Positions 1 to 9,193 of a stretch of 64,000 bases of DNA are shown in pieces. The notes under the pieces were generated by a model. The model had not been told where the DNA came from, searched no databases, and saw only the letters and a program-made list of their open reading frames with translations. The stretch is from Methanosphaerula palustris E1-9c (lineage in GTDB: Archaea; Halobacteriota; Methanomicrobia; Methanomicrobiales; Methanospirillaceae): contig NC_011832.1 of the NCBI RefSeq assembly GCF_000021965.1, positions 372,001-436,000 on the forward strand, in the 5' to 3' direction. Position 1 is the stretch's first letter. Every line of letters starts with the position of its first letter. Made by a program: the position numbers and the translations under genes.

Positions 1-675
1 GACTATACTATCAAGATGGGGGCCCCCCGCGAGAGGACCCAGGTGATCCGGGCTGGTGTCGACCTCGCATGGTTCAGTGCTGTCGACCGGGAGAAGAAAC
101 GACGGGAACTCGGCCTTGTCGACGATGATATCGTCCTCTTCTTCATGGGCTGGCTCTACGACTTCTCCGGGTTGAAGGAGGTGATCGACGGGCTGATCGA
201 GCGGCGAGATATGCCCAACCTGAAACTGCTCGTCGTCGGGCAGGGGGACCTCTGGGAGTACATTCAGGAGATCAAAGCGATCGATGGGATGGACGAGCGG
301 GTGATTACCGTTGGCTGGCAGCCCTACGACTCCATCCCTGAGTTCATCGCGGCCGGTGATATCTGTCTCCTCCCTGCCCGGAAGAACGGGATCATGAAGA
401 ACATCGTGCCGATCAAGATGTACGAGTACATGGCCGCCGGCAAGCCGGTTATCGCCACCAGCCTGTCCGGTCTGAAGAAGGAGTTCGGGGCCGGCAACGG
501 CGTCGTCTACATCGATTCCCCTGGAGAGGCGGTGGCCACCGCCATCGAGCTCGCGGAGAATGGGACGTGCGAGGAGTATGGGAGACGCTCTCGTCTCTTC
601 GTCGAACCGAACGATTGGAATACCATCACTGATTCTTTTGAAGAGTCGTTGGAGTTGATTATCCATGCCAATTGA
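1..675 (+). CDS. Glycosyltransferase, GT4/GT-B type (5' end outside window)
   Basis: The frame is open from base 1, so this is the C-terminal ~224 residues of a longer protein. It has the GT-B C-terminal (donor-binding) domain: a Rossmann-like start (DIVLFFMGWLYDFSGLKEV), LKLLVVGQGDLWEY, then the E-x7-E-like region around IVPIKMYEYMAAGKPVIATS. It probably transfers a nucleotide-sugar-derived residue during surface glycan or glycolipid synthesis at the cytoplasmic membrane face. GC content is visibly higher than in the genes that follow. A DUF362 relic begins at 665, overlapping the 3' end; a similar GT tail precedes the intact DUF362 gene at 1905. Confidence 0.85.
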   Translation, partial: DYTIKMGAPRERTQVIRAGVDLAWFSAVDREKKRRELGLVDDDIVLFFMGWLYDFSGLKEVIDGLIERRDMPNLKLLVVGQGDLWEYIQEIKAIDGMDERVITVGWQPYDSIPEFIAAGDICLLPARKNGIMKNIVPIKMYEYMAAGKPVIATSLSGLKKEFGAGNGVVYIDSPGEAVATAIELAENGTCEEYGRRSRLFVEPNDWNTITDSFEESLELIIHAN

Positions 676-795
676 ATATCGTGCATATTTGCTAGAGTTA
701 CTGATTCGAAACAGAAGGTTTTCAACAGTCTGGACTTTATCGAATGGAAGGATCAACCTGAAGAGGAACATGACTCAGGGAAAGAACGTCGTTGC
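665..795 (+). pseudogene. DUF362 N-terminal relic (frameshifted)
   Basis: An ATG at 665 opens MPIEYRAYL. A one-base shift near 692 is then needed to continue as ARVTDSKQKVFNSLDFIEWK. This matches the start of the intact DUF362 protein at 1905 (SIIKVSNLHEDIINSLEFIKWK). The match ends around 770-795, where unrelated sequence begins. It is a dead, truncated copy of the downstream gene. Confidence 0.6.
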
Positions 796-799
796 GTAC

Positions 800-1029
800 G
801 AACAGATCTTTTGCACCATTGCCGGCGACGGTACCTTTTCCGAGAGATCATCTCCTTCGAGGAGCAGATGGACTGGGGTGTGAAAACCCGGTTGATATCC
901 TGCATTACTAAAGCGGAGGATAAACTCGAATATTCACCTCATATTAAGTTCGGAAATGGATTGAAAGAAACACACAAGTGGTTTGCTGAGAATTGGGATG
1001 CTATTGAGATGGGTGTGGAGTTTCCATAA
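800..1029 (+). pseudogene. Sugar-nucleotide epimerase C-terminal relic
   Basis: The frame ending at 1029 finishes with HIKFGNGLKETHKWFAENWD. This resembles the last helix of NAD-dependent sugar epimerase/dehydratases of the SDR family (GL.ET..WF.ENW). The upstream part is not recognisable, and no NAD-binding or YxxxK region is present. It is read as the tail of a deleted epimerase gene joined to the DUF362 relic. The stop overlaps the ATG of the next gene (TAATG), so it may once have been translationally coupled. Confidence 0.45.
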
Positions 1030-1793
1030 TGAAACAATCTTTAAAAAGGGATTATACCTCCGATGAGAAGAAAAGAATGGAGGCAAAATTTTGGAAGGGT
1101 AAGACTGATTATACTGCCCTCCCCTCTAAAGAAAGCGATATCCGATTTAATGACTGGAATACCTTTTTATTGGATTCTGTGTTAAAATCGGTTGAAATTA
1201 ACAATAAAATTATATTAAATGTAGGTGGGGGAAATGGCAATGAGGCAGAATTTTTACTTACTCACGGTGCAAAGGCTGTGGTATTAATAGATATTTCTCC
1301 CGGACAACTGGCAGGTGCCCAAATAAGAATTGAACAACGCGGATTAAAAAATTTGGAACTCGTGCATTGTGATTCAGAGAACCTTGGAATAAAAGAAAAT
1401 TCTTGCGATGTTGGATTAATTTTTATGGCATTACACCATTTTCCGAATCATGAATACGCTGTAAATGAATTGTGTAGGGCATCAAAAAATGTATTAATAA
1501 TCGATATTATGAATTGTGGTTTAACTCAATTATTTAATAAATTTGGCTTTTTTTTAAAAGAGGGTCCCTGTTTAATTAATCGAGTAAAAGAAGACGTGAT
1601 TCAGCAGATCTTTATAAAAAACAATTTTTCTTTTACAATTCATTATTATTTTGTTCCACCCTACTATGGCAATAATAGAATATTAATTGCAGGTATCCGC
1701 AGCGGGGAAAAGATGGTCAATTTTTTAATCTCTAAAAATCGTATTTTTGCAAATTTTTTTGGAAATATCGCAATTATTGAGGGTATTCCATGA
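1029..1793 (+). CDS. Class I SAM-dependent methyltransferase
   Basis: A 254-residue protein with a clear class I SAM-binding motif I (IILNVGGGNGNEAEFL, ~60-75), an acidic residue after strand 2 (VVLIDISPGQL) and a motif IV/post-I stretch, VGLIFMALHHFPN. Substrate is not identifiable; the context (glycosyltransferases on both sides) suggests a sugar or lipid-linked glycan. The gene is AT-rich, unlike the GT at 1-675. Its stop overlaps a short relic frame starting at 1790 (ATGA). Confidence 0.8.
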   Translation: MKQSLKRDYTSDEKKRMEAKFWKGKTDYTALPSKESDIRFNDWNTFLLDSVLKSVEINNKIILNVGGGNGNEAEFLLTHGAKAVVLIDISPGQLAGAQIRIEQRGLKNLELVHCDSENLGIKENSCDVGLIFMALHHFPNHEYAVNELCRASKNVLIIDIMNCGLTQLFNKFGFFLKEGPCLINRVKEDVIQQIFIKNNFSFTIHYYFVPPYYGNNRILIAGIRSGEKMVNFLISKNRIFANFFGNIAIIEGIP

Positions 1794-1903
1794 ATAATGG
1801 GACAATAAAAAAACACAGTGTTTCCACCACAGTGTACGTTCAGAATCTTGACTGGGGCACCATAACAGATACATTTGAATACACAATAAAAGAGGTATGT
1901 TAA
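1790..1903 (+). pseudogene. Glycosyltransferase C-terminal tail relic
   Basis: A 37-codon frame ends in YVQNLDWGTITDTFEYTIKE, which resembles the last residues of the GT at 1-675 (FVEPNDWNTITDSFEESLEL). It lies immediately before the intact DUF362 gene, just as the intact GT lies immediately before the DUF362 relic at 665. It is therefore the remnant of a second GT copy in a duplicated GT-DUF362 unit. Confidence 0.6.
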
Positions 1904-1904
1904 G

Positions 1905-2900
1905 ATGAAAGATTACCTGGCGAGCATAATAAAGGTTTCAAATCTCCACGAAGACATCATCAATAGTCTCGAATTCATCAAATGGAAGGATTCTATTCGT
2001 AATGGTTCCATGGTTTTTATAAAACCAAATTTTACCTATCCATTCTATAAAGAGGGTATCACCACTAACCCCGTGGTCTTGAAAGAGATTCTGGCTATCC
2101 TCAAAGATCGGGCTGGGCGGGTTATTGTTGGAGAATCTAATGGCGGGAATCATTCATTCACTGCGAATCAAGCCTTCAAAGGTCATGGGATGCCCGAAAT
2201 TTGCAAAGAAACCGGTGCTGAACTTGTCAATCTGTCAACACTTCCTTCACGATTTATTGAAGATACGATTCAAGGAAAAAGGGTTAAAGTCCAGGTACCT
2301 GATCTTCTTGTTGACGAAATCGACTGTTTCATCTCAGTTCCCGTTCTCAAAGTGCATGTGATGACTACCATCACTCTGAGCATGAAGAATCTGTGGGGTT
2401 GTTATCCCGATACCATGCGATGCCTGCAACACAAGTATTTGAGCAGGAAATTGACCCTTCTCACAAAGGTGATTAAACCGAAGATCGTTCTGATCGATGG
2501 GACGTATGCCCTCAATGGTCATGGTCCGATGTATGGTGAACCGGTGAAAACAGATCTCCTGATAGCGGCAAACAATCCGGTTGTAGCCGATGCATTTGGT
2601 TCAACGCTTATGGGGATACCGGCCTCAAGAGTTGAGCATATTATGTTTGCAGAGAAGGAAGGACTCGGTACAACAGATCTTGATGCAGTTCAATTCAATG
2701 ATGACTGGAAAAAATATCAGTTGCAATTTCAGGTGAATAAAACCCTGATTGACAGTCTTTCAACGATCCTATTCAATAGCGAGTGCATGGCGAAACTGGT
2801 GATGGATTCCCCCATGAAGCCGATAATCTATGGTGTTGCATCGAAATTGAGAAATAAGAATGAACAGAATGTTGTCGATGAACTTGAAGGGAGAGATTAA
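1905..2900 (+). CDS. DUF362 domain protein
   Basis: A 331-residue protein with the DUF362 layout: an early GSMVFIKPNFTYP (about residues 34-46), a central VIVGESNGGNHSF, a middle FISVPVLKVHVMTTITLSMK, and a late LLIAANNPVVADAFGSTLMG. DUF362 proteins are often linked to Fe-S or redox chemistry, but no ferredoxin-like CxxCxxC cluster is visible here. The function is unknown. In this locus it may modify a glycan precursor. It ends TAATG, overlapping the next gene. Confidence 0.75.
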   Translation: MKDYLASIIKVSNLHEDIINSLEFIKWKDSIRNGSMVFIKPNFTYPFYKEGITTNPVVLKEILAILKDRAGRVIVGESNGGNHSFTANQAFKGHGMPEICKETGAELVNLSTLPSRFIEDTIQGKRVKVQVPDLLVDEIDCFISVPVLKVHVMTTITLSMKNLWGCYPDTMRCLQHKYLSRKLTLLTKVIKPKIVLIDGTYALNGHGPMYGEPVKTDLLIAANNPVVADAFGSTLMGIPASRVEHIMFAEKEGLGTTDLDAVQFNDDWKKYQLQFQVNKTLIDSLSTILFNSECMAKLVMDSPMKPIIYGVASKLRNKNEQNVVDELEGRD

Positions 2901-3670
2901 TGCATTTGTTTGGGTGGGTTTCCTTAAGTAGTCCATTTCAACATAAAATTTCCATCATTTTTAAAAAAATTATTCCTAAATCACTCATATTACCTATAAT
3001 TGAAGGACCCCTTAAAGGGAAAAAGTGGATTGTAAATTCTTCAAATTTAGCATATTATTTAGGCAATTTTGAAAATCGTCAGATGAACATTGTAAAAGAT
3101 CTATTACATAATGGGGATATTTTTTATGACATCGGGGCTAACGTTGGAACTTATACCTTACTCTCCTCGGAAAAAGTAGGGAATCCAGGAATTGTGGTTG
3201 CATTTGAACCATTACCTGCTAATGTAAAAATCCTTAATAAGCATATTCAAATGAACAACTGCACGAATGTCAGGGTGATTGAATGTGCCCTTTCTAATGT
3301 ATCCGGGGTATCCATGTTTTTTGAACATCCTGATAATACGATGGGATCTATATCAAAAAATGGGAATCTGGAAGTCCCCACATTGACCTTGGACTCTGTT
3401 GTTGCTGACGGCATCGCACCACCCCCGGATTTGATTAAAATGGATGTTGAGGGAACTGAATCAATGGTATTATGTGGCGGGTTAGACGTATTGAGAAATT
3501 ATTGTCCCACACTCCTTATCTCCTTACATTCAGATCAACAAAGAGAGGAATGTATTGATCTATTACGGGGTTTAGGATATTCAATTCAACCGATTGACGA
3601 TAGAGATCTCTCTCGAACATCTGACATAATTGCTTGTAAGTCTAAGGAAGGATTAAATTATGAAAAATGA
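2900..3670 (+). CDS. FkbM family methyltransferase
   Basis: A 256-residue FkbM-type SAM methyltransferase. Motif I is [16 protein letters not shown], followed by [18 protein letters not shown] (the acidic ribose-binding residue) and the family signature [15 protein letters not shown]. FkbM enzymes typically O-methylate sugars or polyketides; here a glycan hydroxyl is the likely target. The gene overlaps DUF362 by one base and the next GT2 gene by 11 bases, so co-transcription is likely. Confidence 0.85.
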   Translation: MHLFGWVSLSSPFQHKISIIFKKIIPKSLILPIIEGPLKGKKWIVNSSNLAYYLGNFENRQMNIVKDLLHNGDIFYDIGANVGTYTLLSSEKVGNPGIVVAFEPLPANVKILNKHIQMNNCTNVRVIECALSNVSGVSMFFEHPDNTMGSISKNGNLEVPTLTLDSVVADGIAPPPDLIKMDVEGTESMVLCGGLDVLRNYCPTLLISLHSDQQREECIDLLRGLGYSIQPIDDRDLSRTSDIIACKSKEGLNYEK

Positions 3671-4598
3671 TGGGGTCTATATTTTTGTGGAACCCCCACT
3701 TAATATTCTTCAATGTAAACAAATCGATTTTGAGCATCCCCCTCTCGTATCGTTTGTAATACCTGTCTATAATAGTGAACGCACTATTGAAAAATGTTTA
3801 AAAAGTATCCAAGATCAAGATTATCCCAATAAAGAAATAATTATCGTTGACAATGGATCTTCAGATAACACGCTTTCTATTGTGAAAAAATTTACAGATG
3901 AAATTTTTTTTGATGATGGCACTTTGGGGAGTGTCCGTCAAACGGGTATCGATAATATGCAAGGGCAGATTGCTGGGATTTTCGATAGTGATGTCTATTT
4001 ACCTCATAAAAAATGGCTTTCAAATGCTATATGGTATTTCAATTATTCTGAAGATATTGCAACGATTTGGCCAAAAATGAAAGCACCATTAAATGGACCC
4101 TTGTTTCAAAGATTGTATTTTAATTTGGCATATCTGATTCTTGAGGATAGAATTGACAAGAATCGTGGTATAATGGGTGGTGGAGGTGCGTTAATCAATA
4201 AGAAAGCCATTGATGAAACTGGCGGTTATGATAGAAATGTACATTGGGGGGAGGATTTTGATCTAGCATCAAAATTGAAAAATAAAGGATATAAAATAAT
4301 CTATTTAAAAGACGCGGTATATCATGACACTGATATGGGATTGTCAATTTCAAAATTTATTAAAAAGCAAATCAGGGGGGCTTCGTCATTATCTACCAAT
4401 TCTAAAACAAAAATGAATTTATCTAAAAGAGATATGGTCTATGAGAATTTCTTTCTTGGAACCAAAGGCATGATATTTGGATTACTAAAAGAGAGAGATA
4501 TCTCATGGCTGCTCTTTCCTCTGTTGGTTTTCTTAAGGATGCAAATTTTTCTCTATGTTCATTTATGTAAATTATTAAATGTTCCCCAGGAGAAATAA
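3660..4598 (+). CDS. Family 2 glycosyltransferase (GT-A)
   Basis: A 312-residue GT2 enzyme. The N-terminal nucleotide-binding motif is [20 protein letters not shown] with [12 protein letters not shown], a metal-binding DxD-type [10 protein letters not shown] and an acceptor-site stretch with [20 protein letters not shown] (ED for catalytic-base placement). A hydrophobic segment near the C-terminus ([18 protein letters not shown]) suggests membrane association. The likely role is adding one sugar to a lipid-linked glycan on the cytoplasmic face. Confidence 0.88.
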   Translation: MKNDGVYIFVEPPLNILQCKQIDFEHPPLVSFVIPVYNSERTIEKCLKSIQDQDYPNKEIIIVDNGSSDNTLSIVKKFTDEIFFDDGTLGSVRQTGIDNMQGQIAGIFDSDVYLPHKKWLSNAIWYFNYSEDIATIWPKMKAPLNGPLFQRLYFNLAYLILEDRIDKNRGIMGGGGALINKKAIDETGGYDRNVHWGEDFDLASKLKNKGYKIIYLKDAVYHDTDMGLSISKFIKKQIRGASSLSTNSKTKMNLSKRDMVYENFFLGTKGMIFGLLKERDISWLLFPLLVFLRMQIFLYVHLCKLLNVPQEK

Positions 4599-4599
4599 G

Positions 4600-5808
4600 A
4601 TGAAAATACTTCAGATCATCTCCTCTTTCCCACCCGCTTATTCGTATGGGGGGCCCCTTCAGGTTGCATATAATTTATCGAAAAATCTTGTGAAACAAGG
4701 GGATGAAGTTACTGTATATAGCACAGATGTCCTCGATCAAACTCATAGGAACAAAAATGTTGAAAATCCTGGGTTTCTTGATGGGATAAAAATATTCAGG
4801 TTTAAAAATATCAATAATCGACTGGCATCAAAATATCGAATATCCTGTGCTCCACGTATTGCATATGCATTGAATCTCAATATTAAAAATTATGATATTG
4901 TTCATTGTCATGAATATCGCGCATTTGAAGCAATTGTGATGCATCATTATGCAAAAAAATATCATATCCCTTATATTGTTCAGGCTCACGGTGCGGTACT
5001 GCCAGTCTTTGAAAAACAAGGAATAAAAAAAATATATGATATTCTTTGGGGAAACCAAATATTAAGAGATGCCTCAAAATTAATTGCGGTATCAAAAGTT
5101 GAGAAAGACCAGTACTTGAAAATGGGAATGCCGGAAAACAAAATTGTAATTATTCCAAATGGAATTGATGTGTCTGAATATGAAACACTTCCGGAACGAG
5201 GAATATTTCGGAAAAAATATGGAATTGCATCCGATGAAAAAGTCGTTCTCTATTTGGGACGGTTGCATAAAAGAAAAGGAATTGATTTTCTTATTAATAC
5301 TTTTTCAAGTCTTTTGGACTTAAAAAAGGACAATAAACTAATTATTGCAGGTCCGGATGATGGATTTCTCGAGATCCTTATGGAAATTATAAAAAAATTA
5401 AAAATTGGTAAGAATGTTTTGGTTACCGGCTCTCTTTCTAAAGTTGAAAAAATCGAAGCATTCGTTGATGCTGATGTGTTAGTATATCCTGGAATATTGG
5501 AAATTTTTGGGCTGGTACCATTTGAAGCTATAATGTGCGGAACACCGGTTATAGTGACGGACGACTGTGGGTGTGGCGAGGTAATTAAAGAAGCTAAATG
5601 CGGATATTTAGTAAAGTACGGAGATACTGATGATTTGAGAGGAAGAATATTAAATGTCCTTAATGATGACATCCAATCAAACCTGTTCGTGAGGGATGGG
5701 CAAAAATTTATTAAAGATAATTTATCCTGGTCATATCTCATTGAAGTTGTAAAACAAACATATTTGGAATGTATTTCTCAATCAAATGGAGTAAAACATG
5801 AATTATAA
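4600..5808 (+). CDS. Glycosyltransferase family 4 (GT-B)
   Basis: About 402 residues. The ATG at 4600 is chosen over an in-frame ATG 21 bases upstream, because AGGAG lies a few bases before it and it follows the GT2 stop directly. The N-domain has a glycine-rich YGGPLQVAYNLSKNLVKQGD. The C-domain has VVLYLGRLHKRKGIDFLI, the donor site GILEIFGLVPFEAIMCGTPV (E-x7-E) and VVKQT at the end. It is a retaining GT-B enzyme using an NDP-sugar; the donor is unknown. Confidence 0.88.
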   Translation: MKILQIISSFPPAYSYGGPLQVAYNLSKNLVKQGDEVTVYSTDVLDQTHRNKNVENPGFLDGIKIFRFKNINNRLASKYRISCAPRIAYALNLNIKNYDIVHCHEYRAFEAIVMHHYAKKYHIPYIVQAHGAVLPVFEKQGIKKIYDILWGNQILRDASKLIAVSKVEKDQYLKMGMPENKIVIIPNGIDVSEYETLPERGIFRKKYGIASDEKVVLYLGRLHKRKGIDFLINTFSSLLDLKKDNKLIIAGPDDGFLEILMEIIKKLKIGKNVLVTGSLSKVEKIEAFVDADVLVYPGILEIFGLVPFEAIMCGTPVIVTDDCGCGEVIKEAKCGYLVKYGDTDDLRGRILNVLNDDIQSNLFVRDGQKFIKDNLSWSYLIEVVKQTYLECISQSNGVKHEL

Positions 5809-6760
5809 AACACTTGTATGGGGACTTTCGACGCATGTTCCTGGCCTATATAATTCATTGATTAAAATGCGGAATTCCAGTTCTGGTGGTGCGGCAAAAT
5901 CCTCTCGATATTGTTATTCAGTCTGGTTACGTCATCTCGTTATGGCAAAAAATCACAACCTGATCAAAAAAGTACCTGAAACAATCGCTGAATTGGGACC
6001 CGGTGATTCGTTAGGAGTCGGCATAGCGGCCTTATTGTCGGGATCAAACAGATATTATGCTCTGGATGTTGTACCCCATGCAAACTTGATGCATAATATC
6101 TCTGTATTAGATGAATTAGTAAAATTATTTCAGGATCGTGAATCGATCCCGGATGATATTGAATGGCCGGACTTGTTTCCGAAACTTCACTCGTATAAAT
6201 TTCCTAAAGATATTTTAAGAGATGAAGTTATTGACGCCGCATTAAAGCCTGAACGAATTATTGCAATAAAAGATGCTTTGGTAAATTCAGGTGTCGATTC
6301 ATCAAATATTGAAATACAGTATTTTGTCCCATGGAACAATTCAGGGATTATCCAAAAAGATTCGGTAGATTTTGTTCTATCTCAGGCTGTCATGGAGCAT
6401 ATAGAAAATCTTGACGAAGCATATTCAGCAATTTTTCAATGGCTGCGTGCGGGAGGGATTTTTTCCATGGAAATTGATTTTTCAAATCATGTCATGGCAA
6501 AAAAATGGAATGAACACTGGCGGTATTCGGATTTTATATGGAATAATTTAATCTGGGGGAAACGACCGTATTCGTTAAATCGACAGCCGGCATCCATTCA
6601 TCTCTCATTGATGAATAATAATAATCTCAAAATAATATGTGATTTTCCTCAGTATAATCATTCTGGGATTAAAAGATCTGAACTTAATAAAAAATTTGAA
6701 TACATAACGGATGATGATTTATATATAAATAATACTTTTATTCAAGGTATTAAAAGGTAG
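5798..6760 (+). CDS. SAM-dependent methyltransferase, C-terminus cut by IS end
   Basis: A 320-residue class I methyltransferase fold: motif I IAELGPGDSLGVGIAALL, YYALDVVPHANL after strand 2 and VDFVLSQAVMEHIENLDEAY (motif IV and V region). It overlaps the upstream GT by 11 bases. The TAG stop at 6758-6760 lies inside the terminal repeat GGTAGCGTGCC of the adjacent insertion element (from 6756). The native C-terminus may therefore be lost and replaced by the IS sequence. Confidence 0.8.
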   Translation: MNYKTLVWGLSTHVPGLYNSLIKMRNSSSGGAAKSSRYCYSVWLRHLVMAKNHNLIKKVPETIAELGPGDSLGVGIAALLSGSNRYYALDVVPHANLMHNISVLDELVKLFQDRESIPDDIEWPDLFPKLHSYKFPKDILRDEVIDAALKPERIIAIKDALVNSGVDSSNIEIQYFVPWNNSGIIQKDSVDFVLSQAVMEHIENLDEAYSAIFQWLRAGGIFSMEIDFSNHVMAKKWNEHWRYSDFIWNNLIWGKRPYSLNRQPASIHLSLMNNNNLKIICDFPQYNHSGIKRSELNKKFEYITDDDLYINNTFIQGIKR

Positions 6761-6851
6761 CGTGCCTAAAATGATTTAAAAATAAAAATGCCCTGTATCC
6801 AACCTAGAATTGCTAGAAAGGTGAAACAGGGCCATGATACCATTATCATTT
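6756..6851 (+). repeat. IS256-type 5' terminal repeat and start fragment
   Basis: It contains GGTAGCGTGCC, then GCCCTGTATCC, then an ATG at 6834 encoding MIPLSFIEE before diverging into a short dead frame (IIPKQR, stop). It matches the ends at 8760-8854 (inverted), 12593-12685 and 17581-17680, which are the 5' ends of the other IS256-type copies in the window. Confidence 0.75.
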
Positions 6852-7028
6852 ATCGAAGAGATCATCCCAAAACAACGATGAGACCAACGGTCACAGGCTC
6901 AACCAATGAAAATACTCATCTTCATGTTTGTCTATGGCATGTTTCTGGCAGAGCAGGTTGAAGAGTTTTTAAGTTGAGGAGCCTGTTCCTAAAACTAACC
7001 AGATTATGCATTGAACTGACATTCCGCA

Positions 7029-8125
7029 CTAATTTTTCAGTCGATAATATTTTTCGCATTCAGGCCCAAGCAGCCCCAGAATTCGGTTCAAGAGATCATT
7101 GAGACCCAGTATCATCTTCTGTCTATCGTCCCCCCATGAGTATACTTGGACTTCGATTGCCCGGAAGAGGAAGAAGATCCTTTTGAGGGTCGGCTTTTGT
7201 GTTGGTCTTCGCTCCGGGTTCGGGATGGTTTCATTCCGCTCTTTGAGCGCCTTTCTGACTCTGAATTCAGCTAGGCTATAAATGAAGAGTGAGAGGGTCA
7301 TGATCATGGCCAGTGCTTCAATTTGTGTATTCTTCTTGAGGAATATCTCAGATACCCGGAACGAGTTATCCTTCAGGAATCGAAATCCACGCTCGACCTG
7401 TGCCTGATTCTTATAATTAGCCAGTAGTCTGTCGGGATCGAGGTTGAGATCATTGGTTGCCAGCACGAATCGTCCCAATTTTTTTCTTCCAGCATAGTAT
7501 CCCCTATTCGGTTCAATCTCCGCCTCGATCCGATACCCGACCTCCATCGCCTCCCCATTTCGTGGCCTTCCTCGAAGCCCATTCTTCTTTTTGGGGATCT
7601 GCTGGATATCAGATGACATGATCTGACACTCTGGATGTTCATCATACCATTGATCCAGAGCTCTCTGTGCATCCGGTTCACAGGCATATTCCTGATGCAT
7701 GATCCTGCCCTGCGATGTTCGTGCTTTCGTTATTTTCTTCTCAATCGTAGCATCAAACGTCTTTTCAATTCGTTTCTGGAGTTCACTCGACTGATAGACG
7801 ATCCAGTGTTGAGGGATACCACCGTAGTCCGAAATGACCTGCTGGTATGAATAGCGCGGATCCTCACAGTGATGGAAGGGTTCCTCGGTCTCATAGAGTT
7901 CCCGAATACCGCCAACTGGGGTTGGCACCCGGGTGATCCAGAAACTTCGGTTGAGTCTGGTGAGATTTTCAGCGCTTTAGAGCGCTGAATTGGCGATATA
8001 GTAGACCTTTCTGTCGAACTTCAAACTCTTCTGCAGGGGTTTCAATCATCGCGATAATGCTCTGTTTATCCGATTCATTCACCGAAAACGTCTGTATGAA
8101 GAGCGGGATCCCGACTTGGTTTGTC
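7029..8125 (-). pseudogene. IS1634-family transposase remnant
   Basis: The C-terminal ~300 residues (7029-7928) include QVERGFRFLKDNSFRVSEIF, the late catalytic E region of IS1634/IS4-like DDE enzymes. Reading further upstream, KVYYIANSAL is followed by an in-frame TAA at 7977-7979 (where a Tyr codon is usual) and SAENLTRL. A one-base insertion in a C-run near 8037 separates this from the preceding frame, which includes GIPLFIQTFSVNESDKQSI. The N-terminal ~170 residues are missing at the junction with IS256 sequence near 8115-8135. The gene is inactive. Confidence 0.75.
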
Positions 8126-8776
8126 GCAAGACAATCCTCGTTCTTTCATCTCATCGAAGAGCCCGGACCAGAAGGTTTCATTCTCACATGTAGCAATCCG
8201 GGCTCCCAGGATCTCTCGATATCCATCCTCCCGAACTCCGGCTGTCACCAGAAGTGCCTTGGAGACACATCTGGGTCCATCTCGGACCTTAAAATACGAT
8301 GCATCGACGTAAAGGTAAGGAATCGATCGTTCTATCGGTCGATTGAGAAAAGCCTTCACCTGATCGTCGAGATCATGTGAGATCCGTGAAACCGAGGATA
8401 GAAAGAGTTGTTTCATACCCGGATGCGCGACGATCTCCTGAACTTCTCTGGTTGAAACTCCCTATAGATACGATTGGCGATGGCGTTCATTAGTGCCTTC
8501 TCGATCCGGGCGTATCGCCCGAAGATCTGAGTCTTGAAGGGTTTTCTCCCGAAACTGATATTTTGTGAGAGTAACATCCCCGTAGCGAGTTGTGAGGGAT
8601 CGGGATCGAGAACCGTTTCGACGGCAGTTTCTCGTTGAAGTTCGTTTATAGGGATTGGCACCCACTTGTTGATAGGCTTTGAGCTGCATTATCTGGTTCA
8701 AAAACTAGGTGATGAGAATGCGCATCCCTTCGTCCTTGTCGGAAAGATAATCTTCGATAAATGATAATGGTATCAT
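8126..8776 (-). pseudogene. IS256-family (mutator) transposase, 5' part, two in-frame TAG
   Basis: The ATG at 8776 opens one uninterrupted frame except for TAG at codon 24 (8705-8707) and codon 105 (8462-8464). Around them are ILIT-TAG-FLNQIMQL and QSYL-TAG-GVSTREVQEIVAH. The downstream part has YLYVDASYFKVRDGPR (first catalytic D) and FWSGLFDEMKERGL, and is cut off at the IS1634 junction. Both TAGs recur at the same codons in the copy at 17658. No frameshift was needed. Confidence 0.8.
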
Positions 8777-8965
8777 GGCCCTGTTTCACCTTTCATGCAA
8801 TTTTAGGTTGGATACAGGGCATTTTTATTTTTACATCACTTTTGGCACGCTACCAGATCGAGCAGTGAGAGATCGTAACCGTGGTGCTGAATCAAAGCAA
8901 AGATCTGGTCAGATCTCCTCTGAGTATTGATACTGGTGAAATCGAGATTTGCTCCTTCGATTGGC

Positions 8966-9031
8966 AATGACGATATTCAGATATATGAATTTGTGGTGAG
9001 AGGAGTGGCAGAAGGTATTTTTAATGTGTGA
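8966..9031 (+). pseudogene. Possible sugar epimerase fragment
   Basis: A short frame reads DDIQIYEFVVRGVAEGIFNV and then stops. This resembles the segment around the SDR epimerase motif IQIYGDG...VRDVVEGI, with an internal deletion. The rest of 8855-9103 shows no gene. Given the epimerase tail at 800-1029, this may be debris of the same kind of gene, but the match is short. Confidence 0.25.
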
Positions 9032-9193
9032 GAAATAAATCATCATGGAGTCAAGGAAAGCAATTTCCCGAAAAGATGTTGATGTAACATGTTTCTAGCT
9101 TAATTAATCTGGCGGTGGATTATCATACCTCATGAAAATAAAAATTGTATTGGTGTTGTCACACCTCCTATCGGGACTCATAGTTTAACACCT

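Larger units (their letters stand above)
6756..8854. mobile_element. Composite degenerate IS256/IS1634 chimera
   Basis: The element is bounded by GGTAGCGTGCC at 6756-6766 and its reverse complement GGCACGCTACC at 8844-8854, and about 90 bp inside each end also match. Both ends are the 5' (start-codon) end of the same IS256-type element facing inwards. Between them lie an IS1634-type transposase remnant (minus strand, left) and an IS256-type transposase 5' part (minus strand, right). No intact transposase exists, so the unit is not autonomous. Confidence 0.75.
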
